Assembly: GCA_002070095.1 (NCBI GenBank)
Contig: MWCR01000002.1
Span: 1 to 64,000, forward strand
Direction: 5' to 3'
Length of the DNA stretch: 64,000 nucleotides
Source of the DNA: Parcubacteria group bacterium ADurb.Bin192
GTDB taxonomy: Bacteria > Patescibacteriota > Patescibacteriia > 2-12-FULL-60-25
Shown here: positions 8,498 through 15,813 of the stretch, piece after piece
How positions within the stretch are numbered: position 1 is the first letter of the stretch
Layout of the letters: each line of letters starts with the position of its first letter
The notes under the pieces: model-generated
What the model saw: only the letters and a program-made list of their open reading frames with translations
The model's database searches: none
Told to the model about the DNA's origin: nothing
Position numbers and translations under genes: made by a program

Positions 8498-8932
8498 TTA
8501 GTCCGTATTTTTGACGTCAATTTTGACTGCTTTTGCCTTAGCTTCCGGCGACTTGGGGATAGTGACTCTTAAGATGCCGTTCTCAAAACCCGCTTCCGCC
8601 TTATCGTCCTCTATACGCTTAGGCAAGGTGATTTGGCGAAACACTTGGCCGGAACGAATTTCACGACGATAATAATTTTTTTCGTCCACCTCGGTTTTGC
8701 GCTCGCAAGAACCTTTTATAGTTAAAACACCGTTCTCAATTTCCACACTGACCTTTTTGGGGTCTGCTCCTGGCAAGGTGGTTTCCACGATAACCGAATC
8801 CTTGGTTTCATACATATCAACCGGCGGAACCAATCCTCCTTTTGAGGTTAGCGCCATGGGAGCATCTTTAAAGAACTCATCGAAATTTTCGAAAGGCTCA
8901 AAAAACGGAGCCCATTTGATTATAGATGACAT
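8498..8932 (-). CDS. Small heat-shock protein, Hsp20/alpha-crystallin family
   Basis: This is an ATP-independent holdase that keeps unfolding proteins soluble for DnaK. The alpha-crystallin domain spans about residues 37-130: DMYETKDSVIVETTLPGADP, then VSVEIENGVLTIKG, and the typical strand pair with GxL (ENGILRVTIPK) near 121. A short N-terminal arm is rich in Phe. The C-terminal tail carries VKI, which can serve as the I/V-x-I/V anchor in oligomer assembly. At 144 aa it is full length. It sits between grpE and dnaK, as in other CIRCE-type clusters. Confidence 0.95.
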   Translation of the reverse strand: MSSIIKWAPFFEPFENFDEFFKDAPMALTSKGGLVPPVDMYETKDSVIVETTLPGADPKKVSVEIENGVLTIKGSCERKTEVDEKNYYRREIRSGQVFRQITLPKRIEDDKAEAGFENGILRVTIPKSPEAKAKAVKIDVKNTD

Positions 8933-9070
8933 ATGTTTGATTATGGATTATCCCGCACAACGATAAAGTATATGTTGCGGTGCCCACCATAGCTATGGCG
9001 TAGGCGGAATCGGGATCCCAATAGTAGTATCGGGAAGAATTAAAATCCTGATTTGTTATTTTATAATTAA

Positions 9071-9637
9071 TTATTTATTATTTGGTTTTGTTAATTGGTT
9101 TACAATTACTTTAGCCGGACGCAACACCTTGCCGTTTAATTGCCATCCGGGCTGAATAACCTTAAGAATCGAATCATGAGGTTTGGTTTCATCCTCCTCC
9201 TTTCCCACGGCATTGTGTTTTTCCGGGTCAAAAGCGCCGTCCGTGTCCACGCCTTTTAAACCGATTGATTCAAAAGTCTGTTCCCATAACTGCCTGACCG
9301 CTTTAATACCCACCAGCCAGCTGTCCATCTTTTTCTTATCCTGTTCCGGCAGTCCATTCGTATCCGGCAAGTAGCTCAAAGCCATTTCAAACTGATCTAT
9401 GGCCGGCAAAAGTTCATGCAATAAATTTTCATTGGCATAAACAGTGTATTCTTGTTTCAACCTGTCCAAATCTTTTTTCAAATTAGCGTAATCCGCTTGT
9501 GCTCTTTGCCAGCCGGCCAAATATTCAAAACATTTGGGACAATCCGCTCCTTCCGGCTTAGCCTCGGGCGCGTCCGTGACCGAGCCCTCCATCATTTCAT
9601 TCTCTTGATCAGAGATATCGTTTTTATGTTTCGTCAT
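9071..9637 (-). CDS. grpE: Nucleotide exchange factor GrpE
   Basis: GrpE drives ADP release from DnaK. An acidic, low-complexity N-terminus (about 1-40) leads into a coiled coil (WQRAQADYANLKKDLDRLKQ, about 44-63) and then the beta domain, with the family pattern GV...FDPEKHNAVG and VIQPGWQLNGKVLRPAKV near the C-terminus. At 188 aa the length is normal. The start at 9637 overlaps the end of hrcA by 14 nt, so the two are likely translationally coupled. A CFEYL-type Cys pair near residues 33-36 is less usual in GrpE. Confidence 0.97.
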   Translation of the reverse strand: MTKHKNDISDQENEMMEGSVTDAPEAKPEGADCPKCFEYLAGWQRAQADYANLKKDLDRLKQEYTVYANENLLHELLPAIDQFEMALSYLPDTNGLPEQDKKKMDSWLVGIKAVRQLWEQTFESIGLKGVDTDGAFDPEKHNAVGKEEDETKPHDSILKVIQPGWQLNGKVLRPAKVIVNQLTKPNNK

Positions 9638-10325
9638 ATTTTTTTTCTGAAATTAACAGCTGAATTTTTTTCATAATGGCCGTGGCTTGAGCATAATCCA
9701 TGCGCATGGGGCCCAAAATACCGATCATGTAACCGGGCGGCAATGAAACCACCACGGATCCGCACAAAGAACCGAACGGGCAATCAGCGCCGATTAAAAC
9801 GGTCGGATGTTCGAATCTGACACTCCTCAACTTGGCCAGTACGTCATCCATCTTATCCAAAACATCACTCAAAGAAACGATGCGGTTCCAGTCTTTGAAT
9901 TCAGGCTGGGCAAACAAATTGGACAAACCCGTATAATAACTGTCATGCGAGCCGATACCCACCACCGCGGCATTTTGCGCCATTTCGGCCACAATTTTAG
10001 CCAATGATTTTACAGCCCGGTGCTCTTCATTGCTTTGTTTTAAAGCTTCGGTCAAATCCAGGCCTTCTTTACGCGACAAGGTGTAAACCGGCATCAAATT
10101 CTCGATAAAATATTTATATCCTTTCTCGGTCGGTAAACGACCTGAAGAGGTATGCGGCTGCATAATGTATTCCAAATTTTCCAATTCGGAAAAATAATTA
10201 CGCACCGTAGCCGGACTTACGTTCAATTTATAATTATCAACCAAAGACTGCGAACCTACCGGCTCCCCGGTTTTGACTGCCTTGTCTATCACCAAACCCA
10301 AGACCTGATTCAGACGTTCATGCAT
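9624..10325 (-). CDS. hrcA: Heat-inducible transcription repressor HrcA (short form)
   Basis: HrcA binds CIRCE and represses chaperone genes until heat or unfolded protein inactivates it. Residues 1-75 form the winged helix (VGSQSLVDNY, VSPATVRNYFSELENLEYI, SSGRLPTEKGYKYF). A GAF-like region follows and the C-terminus has the family pattern GVVVSLPPGYMIGILGPMRMDY-like segment with GPxRMDY. At 233 aa it is about 100 residues shorter than the usual HrcA of roughly 340, with the central insert region reduced. I use ATG 10325; the in-frame GTG at 10337 would lie inside the CIRCE element. It is autoregulated through the perfect CIRCE just upstream. Confidence 0.93.
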   Translation of the reverse strand: MHERLNQVLGLVIDKAVKTGEPVGSQSLVDNYKLNVSPATVRNYFSELENLEYIMQPHTSSGRLPTEKGYKYFIENLMPVYTLSRKEGLDLTEALKQSNEEHRAVKSLAKIVAEMAQNAAVVGIGSHDSYYTGLSNLFAQPEFKDWNRIVSLSDVLDKMDDVLAKLRSVRFEHPTVLIGADCPFGSLCGSVVVSLPPGYMIGILGPMRMDYAQATAIMKKIQLLISEKKYDET

Positions 10326-10330
10326 AAATA

Positions 10331-10357
10331 TTAGCACTCGAACATATTGAGTGCTAA
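10331..10357. promoter_or_regulatory. CIRCE operator (HrcA binding site)
   Basis: This is a perfect inverted repeat TTAGCACTC (10331-10339), a 9-nt spacer, and GAGTGCTAA (10349-10357), identical to the CIRCE consensus. It begins immediately downstream of the -10 box and covers the expected transcription start, so bound HrcA would block initiation. It is 5 nt upstream of the hrcA ATG. Confidence 0.98.
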
Positions 10358-10358
10358 T

Positions 10359-10387
10359 AGCATACTGATTTACGGAATTAACGTCAA
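10359..10387 (-). promoter_or_regulatory. sigma70-like promoter of the heat-shock cluster
   Basis: TTGACG (10387-10382), a 17-nt spacer and TATGCT (10364-10359) lie on the minus strand. Transcription should start within CIRCE, leaving a leader of about 27 nt without a clear Shine-Dalgarno sequence before hrcA. Confidence 0.85.
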
Positions 10388-10432
10388 GGCTGTATTTTTT
10401 AGCTTAAATAAAACAAAAAAGTATCCACAATT

Positions 10433-11674
10433 CTATTCGTATTGCAGGGCTTCTATTGGATCCAAATCAGAAGCTCGCTTGGCCGGAAAATAACCGAACA
10501 CCACTCCGATCAAGGTCGAAACCGTTAAACCCATAACCACCCCATCCATAGGAATGGTAAAAATCCAATTAGGCGACTGCAACTCTTGTAAAAGCTTAAT
10601 TCCAGACCAAGACAATCCAATGCCGGCCGCCACCCCGATCAATCCGCCGGTGAGACACAGCATGATAGCCTCATATAAAAATTGACTTCTAATATCCGCT
10701 TTTTTAGCGCCCAAAGCCTTTCTTAAACCGATCTCTCTGGTTCTTTCCGTCACCGTCACAAACATAATGTTCATAATACCTACCCCTCCCACCACTAAAG
10801 AGATGGCCGCAATTGAAGCCAGCAAAACCTGTAAAATACTACCAATCATGCCCGCGGCCGCGGCCGTATCTTCCTGCCCGGCAATAAAAAAATCATCTTT
10901 GGATAAATCCCCTTCCGGATTATCCAAGTTATGATTCTCGCGCAATAAGACTCTGATCCTCTCCTTGGCCTCATCCGTCTCCAGCCCAGAAATCTTCAAG
11001 TACATGAATTGCAATCTGTCTTTATTCGTATCTTGCATCAGGGCCGTAGTGGGCACGTAAACACTTTTATCCAGATTAGTAAAAAAACGAGTACCGGCCT
11101 CATTCATGACCCCTATCACACGATAAGCTTTTTTTTGTATCTTAATCCTTTTATTGATCGGATCTTCTTGGCCGAATAAATCATTGGCCACATCCTTGCC
11201 CAAAACGGCTACTTTGGCAGCCGAATCAAAGGCGTCTTGCGAGATAAATGAACCCTGGCTCAATGTGGTATTAAAAATCAGCATATCATCCGGACTCACG
11301 CCCGATATTCGAGTGGTAATGGTCGAAGCCTCATATTCAACTAAAAAGTCGGATATAACACTGGCGTTAATGGCGCTTACCCAGCTTTGTTTTTTTAATT
11401 TTTCATAGTCTTTCAAGGTCAATGTCTGCTTAACCGTCATGGTGGGCGGCCCACTGCCCGTGCCTCCGTCGCCCGGGCCATTGCGGACGATCAACAAGTC
11501 AGAGCCAAAAGACGAAACTTGAGATAAAATGTAATTTTCCGCCGCCTGACCCACGGACAACATCAAAATAACGGACATGACGCCAATAACGATGCCCAAC
11601 ATAGTTAAAGCCGCCCGCCGGCGGTTGCGTACTAAATTATCCAAACTTATTTTTATAACATCCGTAAATTTCAT
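10433..11674 (-). CDS. ABC transporter permease, MacB/FtsX type (second copy)
   Basis: This is a membrane subunit of the MacB/LolCE superfamily, which moves substrates mechanically rather than through a channel. It has an N-terminal helix (about 20-42, LTMLGIVIGVMSVILMLSVG), an extracytoplasmic MacB core domain to about 280, and a C-terminal FtsX domain with three helices and the family signature VGGVGIMNIMFVTVTERTRE, GLRKALGAKK. It ends with the FPAKRASDLDPIEALQYE motif typical of the family. Length (413 aa) is normal. It is clearly paralogous to the permease at 11677, 2 nt upstream, so the pair probably forms a heterodimer with one ATPase. The natural substrate is unknown. Confidence 0.93.
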   Translation of the reverse strand: MKFTDVIKISLDNLVRNRRRAALTMLGIVIGVMSVILMLSVGQAAENYILSQVSSFGSDLLIVRNGPGDGGTGSGPPTMTVKQTLTLKDYEKLKKQSWVSAINASVISDFLVEYEASTITTRISGVSPDDMLIFNTTLSQGSFISQDAFDSAAKVAVLGKDVANDLFGQEDPINKRIKIQKKAYRVIGVMNEAGTRFFTNLDKSVYVPTTALMQDTNKDRLQFMYLKISGLETDEAKERIRVLLRENHNLDNPEGDLSKDDFFIAGQEDTAAAAGMIGSILQVLLASIAAISLVVGGVGIMNIMFVTVTERTREIGLRKALGAKKADIRSQFLYEAIMLCLTGGLIGVAAGIGLSWSGIKLLQELQSPNWIFTIPMDGVVMGLTVSTLIGVVFGYFPAKRASDLDPIEALQYE

Positions 11675-11676
11675 AT

Positions 11677-12909
11677 TTAATCTCCGCTCCTTAAGGCCAC
11701 GATAGGATCCAAATCAGCCGCTTTTTTGGCGGGCGCATATCCAAAAATCAAACCTATGGCTGTAGACACGATCACTCCAAAGCTGACGCCCTGCAAAGAA
11801 ACAATATAATCCCAGCCCGGCAAATAACCGTTGATAATCTGGATGATCAACCAAGCCAAGGAACTGCCTAAAACCACGCCGCCCACTCCCCCGGCTAGAG
11901 TCAAAATAACGGATTCGGTGATAAATTGATTCAATATTTCTTTCTGTTTGGCGCCTAAAGCTTTTCTTAATCCGATTTCTTTGATCCTCTCGGTCACGCT
12001 CACGTACATGATATTCATAATACCAATCCCGCCAACCAAAAGAGAAATGGCGGCTATGGCGGCCAACAATATCTGCAAAACACCGGTTATCTGCTCCACG
12101 ATCTGTACCGCATCTTCTTGGCTGGCCACATAAAAATCATCTTTGGATAAATCCCCTTCCGGATTATCGATGTTGTGCAATTCACGCATCAAGACCTCCA
12201 GCCTGAACTTGGCTTCTTCCAAAGGCAAAGGTGTTTTAACACTGATGAATTGATACGTATCATAATTGTAGTTTTCCATCATGGTGGTGGCCGGGATAAA
12301 CACCATCTCATCCAAATTTTGAAAAAACTTAGTGCCTAATTTATCCAAAACGCCGATCACGCGGTAATTCGTTTTGCCTAATTTCAATCTTTTACCTACG
12401 GCATTGCCCTGCCCGAAATACACTCTCTCGATATCATAACCGATAACCGCCACCTGCGCCTTGCTGTCCAACTGATCCTGCGCGAAAAATACACCTTCCT
12501 TCAGCTTATAATTGCTGATGATCAAGTCATCCGGCGTGGTACCGGTAACGTTTATGTTTTTATTTTTACCGTCCACCCGCAGCAAATCCATCTGAAAAAT
12601 ATTACCGGTCGCAGCCTCCACCCAAGATTCTCTTTTAATTCTTCTTAAATCACTGTGTTTCAAGGTCTGCTCCACAAAGGGCGATGGATTATTAGTCTGC
12701 CCTTCCAGCGTGCCGCTTTCCATGAACAAGACATCCGAACCAAAGCCGGAAACTTGAGATAAAATGAATTTTTGCGCCGATTCACCGATGGATAAAGCCA
12801 AAATAACGGCTGTAATGCCGATAACAATGCCCAGCATGGTCAACAAAGATCTGCCCTTGGTTCTAAGCAGACTTTGATATGAGCTGGCGAATAAATCATT
12901 AATCTGCAT
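11677..12909 (-). CDS. ABC transporter permease, MacB/FtsX type (first copy)
   Basis: It has the same architecture as its neighbour: an N-terminal helix (about 19-41), an extracytoplasmic core domain, and a C-terminal FtsX domain (IMNIMYVSVTERIKEIG, LRKALGAKQKE) ending in YAPAKKAADLDPIVALRSGD. The two permeases share long identical stretches (SGFGSD/SSFGSD, HN-IDNPEGDLSKDDF), showing local duplication. Length is 410 aa. It lies 4 nt after the ATPase gene and 2 nt before the second permease. A tandem heterodimeric arrangement like LolCE is inferred; whether it exports lipopeptides, peptides or lipoproteins cannot be read from the sequence. Confidence 0.93.
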   Translation of the reverse strand: MQINDLFASSYQSLLRTKGRSLLTMLGIVIGITAVILALSIGESAQKFILSQVSGFGSDVLFMESGTLEGQTNNPSPFVEQTLKHSDLRRIKRESWVEAATGNIFQMDLLRVDGKNKNINVTGTTPDDLIISNYKLKEGVFFAQDQLDSKAQVAVIGYDIERVYFGQGNAVGKRLKLGKTNYRVIGVLDKLGTKFFQNLDEMVFIPATTMMENYNYDTYQFISVKTPLPLEEAKFRLEVLMRELHNIDNPEGDLSKDDFYVASQEDAVQIVEQITGVLQILLAAIAAISLLVGGIGIMNIMYVSVTERIKEIGLRKALGAKQKEILNQFITESVILTLAGGVGGVVLGSSLAWLIIQIINGYLPGWDYIVSLQGVSFGVIVSTAIGLIFGYAPAKKAADLDPIVALRSGD

Positions 12910-12913
12910 GCGA

Positions 12914-13666
12914 TTACTTTAGTAATTCTCCATCTTTGGCGATACGGCGGTTCTTAATCGACTCATCCGCGGTTATTCGTCCATCCAAAATTCTCAATAC
13001 TCTTTCCGCATGTTCGGCCGTGTATGTCTCATGCGTCACCAAAATAATGGTCACGCATCTTTCCAAATTCAGAGCCTGCAAAATTTCCATCACTTGAGTG
13101 CCTGATTTTGAATCCAAATTACCGGTCGGTTCATCCGCAAAAATAACCGAAGGCTCTCTGATAAGCGCGCGCGCGATAGCCACTCTTTGACGCTCTCCGC
13201 CCGACAACTGATTGGATAAGTTATTGGTTCTGTGGGTCAAACCCACGGCCTCAATCGCTTTCTTGGCCAGCGCGTCCCGTTTGGCTGAAGGTATATCAGA
13301 ATACAAAAGAGGCAATTTAACATTTTCCAGGACAGAAGCTTTCGGCAGCAAATTAAAGGCCTGAAAAACAAAACCTATTTTCTCACCGCGCATGTAAGCC
13401 AGCTCATCATCAGACAGACTGCTCACGTCCCGGCCCTCAAACAAAAAAGTGCCGGCTGAAGCCTTGTCCAAAAAACCCAGTATGTGCATCAAGGTTGATT
13501 TACCGGATCCGGATGGACCCATGATGGCTAAAAACTCTCCTTTATTCACTCTAAAATTGACTCCGTGTAAAACTTTAGTGATTATCTCGCCGTTTTCGTA
13601 TTGTTTTTCCAAATCCTTAACTTCAATAACAGCGTCTTGTTTACACTGGTCGTTATTCTTTGTCAT
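12914..13666 (-). CDS. ABC transporter ATP-binding protein (MacB/LolD type)
   Basis: This is the nucleotide-binding subunit that powers the two following permeases. Visible motifs are Walker A GPSGSGKST (about residue 50), a Q-loop in GFVFQAFNLLP, signature LSGGERQRVAIARAL, Walker B VIFADEPTGNLD and a switch His in LVTHE. Spacing and wording match the MacB/LolD/FtsE branch. Length (250 aa) is slightly above the usual 220-235 because of a polar C-terminal tail. It lies 5 nt after the adaptor gene and 4 nt before the first permease. Confidence 0.95.
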   Translation of the reverse strand: MTKNNDQCKQDAVIEVKDLEKQYENGEIITKVLHGVNFRVNKGEFLAIMGPSGSGKSTLMHILGFLDKASAGTFLFEGRDVSSLSDDELAYMRGEKIGFVFQAFNLLPKASVLENVKLPLLYSDIPSAKRDALAKKAIEAVGLTHRTNNLSNQLSGGERQRVAIARALIREPSVIFADEPTGNLDSKSGTQVMEILQALNLERCVTIILVTHETYTAEHAERVLRILDGRITADESIKNRRIAKDGELLK

Positions 13667-13671
13667 ACAAC

Positions 13672-15516
13672 TTATTTTCCAATCTTTTCGCTCAAGATGA
13701 CCGCTTGTCCGACCGACAGGCCATGCAAAACCTGCACCCGGCCTTCGTCGCCCCTCAACCCCAGCTCGATCTGCTTGGTCTCGGGTTGATTATCAACCAA
13801 AATCCTGACCGACTTGGCACCTGTTTCGGCGTCCGTTTTAACCGCTCTGACCGGAATAACAAAAGCATTGTCAGCCACATTGGTCGTCACAATCACGTTG
13901 GCCGTCATACCGGGCTTAATATCCCTGTCGGTTTTTTCCAAAGCCACGCGAATTTTGTAATAAATGGCATCCAATACCTTGGTTTGATCAGGATTTTCAG
14001 CAGTGACCACCCCCTTAAATTTAATTTCATCACCATAAGAATCCAAAGTTATTTCCGCCTCTTGTCCCACCTGCACCTTAACAATATCCGCTTCCGGCAC
14101 TTGAGCTTCAATGTCATAAACCTCGGTGCCGATCATCCTGATCTGAGCCACGTTAGGCGTTATTTGCTCACCAACATCAGAAATCACGTCCGTGATCGTG
14201 CCGTCGACCGGTGCTAAAATCCTGACATTGTTTAAATTATTTTCAGCTTGAGCCAAAGACACATTCGCCTCTTGCAGTTGGGCCCGCAATGGAGCCACAT
14301 CAACCGCCCTGGGCCCGGCCACCTTTAAATCCAAAGCCGCTTGTGCCGAAGACACGGCCGCTTTTTGTATATCCACATTGGTTTCAGCGGCAGCTATTTT
14401 TAAATCAACATTGGTTTTGGCGATGTCATAAGCCACTTCAGCGGCCCTCAAAGCATCCGCTAACCTGGTTTTATCTGATGTATTATTAAGTTCAGCCATA
14501 TCCAAAGCTTGTCTGGCCGCCACCACGCTTGATTTTTGCGATGACACCTGAACGTAATCCGCATCAATGGCGGATTTTTTGGCCGTCAAAGCCGAAGCTG
14601 AAAATTCAGGCGTGGTAATGGAGGCGGCTAATACGGTTTTAACATCCAATAAAAATATTTGAATAGCCCCAATAGCCGCTTCTGTTTTATCAGCCGCGTC
14701 AAGCACGGTCTGCTTGCTTGAATCTGAAGACAACAACTCTATGGCCTTTTCCGCCTCAATCTTCAAGGCTTTAGCCTTTCGGTAACTGTTCTGGGCCGTG
14801 GTCATGGAGCCTTCGTTCAAAATACCCAGAGCGCTGGCGTACATTTTGCTGGAATTGGTGTCGTCCACGCCGGCCACGGAATCACCATCAACCAAAGCCG
14901 TATTCATGGGGCCGACCGTGGTTTTTAATGAAACCCTCGCGCTTTCGACCGCGTTTTTCAACGACTGATCCGTGATAGGTAATGAATTATCATAATTATT
15001 TTTAGCGGTTTCCAAGGCTATTAAAGCGCTCTGCAAATCATTTTGCACCTGTACTTTGGTATTTTCCAAATCAGAGAGCGATTTATCGTAAGCCGCTTCA
15101 GCCTGTTCCAATTGCGCCTCGGCCATCTTAATGGACTGTTCGGATTCTCCAGCCAAGCGCGCGTTTAAATTGGCGCTGGCCATGGCCACCATGGCTTGCG
15201 CTCTTTGCTGTGCGAAATATAAATCATCGGCCTCCAGTTCAGCCAAAACATCTCCGGCTTTAACCTGATCGCCGGTTTTGACGTAAACTTTTTGCAGAGT
15301 ACCGCCCGTCTTAAAAGCCAAATCAATGCGCGCGGCCGGTTTGATTTCGCCGGTCACTTCCACGGTTTGCAATAAACGACGCTGCTCGACTTCGGCCGTT
15401 TCATAGGTTATCTGTTTGGCTTTTTGCGCGTTTTGCCAAAACCAATAACCGCCCAGAGCAACCAATACTAGCGTGATATAAAAAATTTTACTTTTAAAAA
15501 TCTTGGGCATACTCAT
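13672..15516 (-). CDS. MacA/HlyD-type membrane fusion (adaptor) protein
   Basis: This is a periplasmic-type adaptor that connects the ABC permeases with the outside. A membrane anchor (about residues 8-26) is followed by a barrel-sandwich half (VEVTGEIKPAARIDLAFKTG, then VKAGDVLAELEADDL), a very long alpha-helical hairpin rich in Ala/Gln/Glu (about 90-420), the second lipoyl half (VRILAPVDGTITDV near 425) and beta-barrel plus membrane-proximal domains to the end (VRAVKTDAETG). At 614 aa it is much longer than MacA (about 370) because of the enlarged coiled coil, whose length may match the thickness of the cell wall or S-layer. Its ATG overlaps the regulator stop as ATGA (15513-15516). Confidence 0.9.
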   Translation of the reverse strand: MSMPKIFKSKIFYITLVLVALGGYWFWQNAQKAKQITYETAEVEQRRLLQTVEVTGEIKPAARIDLAFKTGGTLQKVYVKTGDQVKAGDVLAELEADDLYFAQQRAQAMVAMASANLNARLAGESEQSIKMAEAQLEQAEAAYDKSLSDLENTKVQVQNDLQSALIALETAKNNYDNSLPITDQSLKNAVESARVSLKTTVGPMNTALVDGDSVAGVDDTNSSKMYASALGILNEGSMTTAQNSYRKAKALKIEAEKAIELLSSDSSKQTVLDAADKTEAAIGAIQIFLLDVKTVLAASITTPEFSASALTAKKSAIDADYVQVSSQKSSVVAARQALDMAELNNTSDKTRLADALRAAEVAYDIAKTNVDLKIAAAETNVDIQKAAVSSAQAALDLKVAGPRAVDVAPLRAQLQEANVSLAQAENNLNNVRILAPVDGTITDVISDVGEQITPNVAQIRMIGTEVYDIEAQVPEADIVKVQVGQEAEITLDSYGDEIKFKGVVTAENPDQTKVLDAIYYKIRVALEKTDRDIKPGMTANVIVTTNVADNAFVIPVRAVKTDAETGAKSVRILVDNQPETKQIELGLRGDEGRVQVLHGLSVGQAVILSEKIGK

Positions 15517-15767
15517 GTTTTGCTATCTTGAACAGCCTCCTGTATTTTAAAACTTATATTTTGAATAAAATCCTGCATTTGATTGAGCGGCAAAAAAGCA
15601 ATCGGGCCATGGCCATGTCCCAAAACAAAAAACTTATCGCCTGTTTTCAATTCATAACGATCCCTGATTTCCTTGGGGATGACCAGCTGCCCGCGCTCAC
15701 CCAAAACCGCCGTGCCCATCACCGCATCCTGACAGACCTTTTTGTTTTTAGATGCATCTTTCCGCAT
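15513..15767 (-). CDS. AbrB/SpoVT-type DNA-binding protein
   Basis: This small transcription factor has a swapped-hairpin AbrB fold. The core spans about residues 17-55: TAVLGERGQLVIPKEIRDRY, LKTGDKFFVLG. That pattern is the SpoVT-AbrB domain used by MazE-type antitoxins and transition-state regulators. No toxin gene is adjacent, so a role as local regulator of the transporter is more likely. It is the first gene of the ABC operon and overlaps the adaptor gene by 4 nt. ATG 15767 is favoured because a strong promoter lies 17 nt upstream; no Shine-Dalgarno sequence is visible. Confidence 0.85.
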   Translation of the reverse strand: MRKDASKNKKVCQDAVMGTAVLGERGQLVIPKEIRDRYELKTGDKFFVLGHGHGPIAFLPLNQMQDFIQNISFKIQEAVQDSKT

Positions 15768-15784
15768 AAGTATGAATTATCAGA

Positions 15785-15813
15785 ATAGTAAGATAGATGG
15801 CGTTTATTGTCAA
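15785..15813 (-). promoter_or_regulatory. sigma70-like promoter of the AbrB-ABC operon
   Basis: A consensus TTGACA (15813-15808), a 17-nt spacer and TACTAT (15790-15785) lie on the minus strand. The -35 overlaps the TGA stop codon of the upstream MurL-MurD gene (15810-15812). The expected leader is only about 10 nt. Confidence 0.85.

Noticed and set aside
15810-15812. Recoding of UGA as an amino acid, as in some candidate phyla
   Set aside because: UGA ends conserved proteins at the expected place (for example MurD, the AbrB-like gene with ATGA overlap, rlmN), so the standard code applies.
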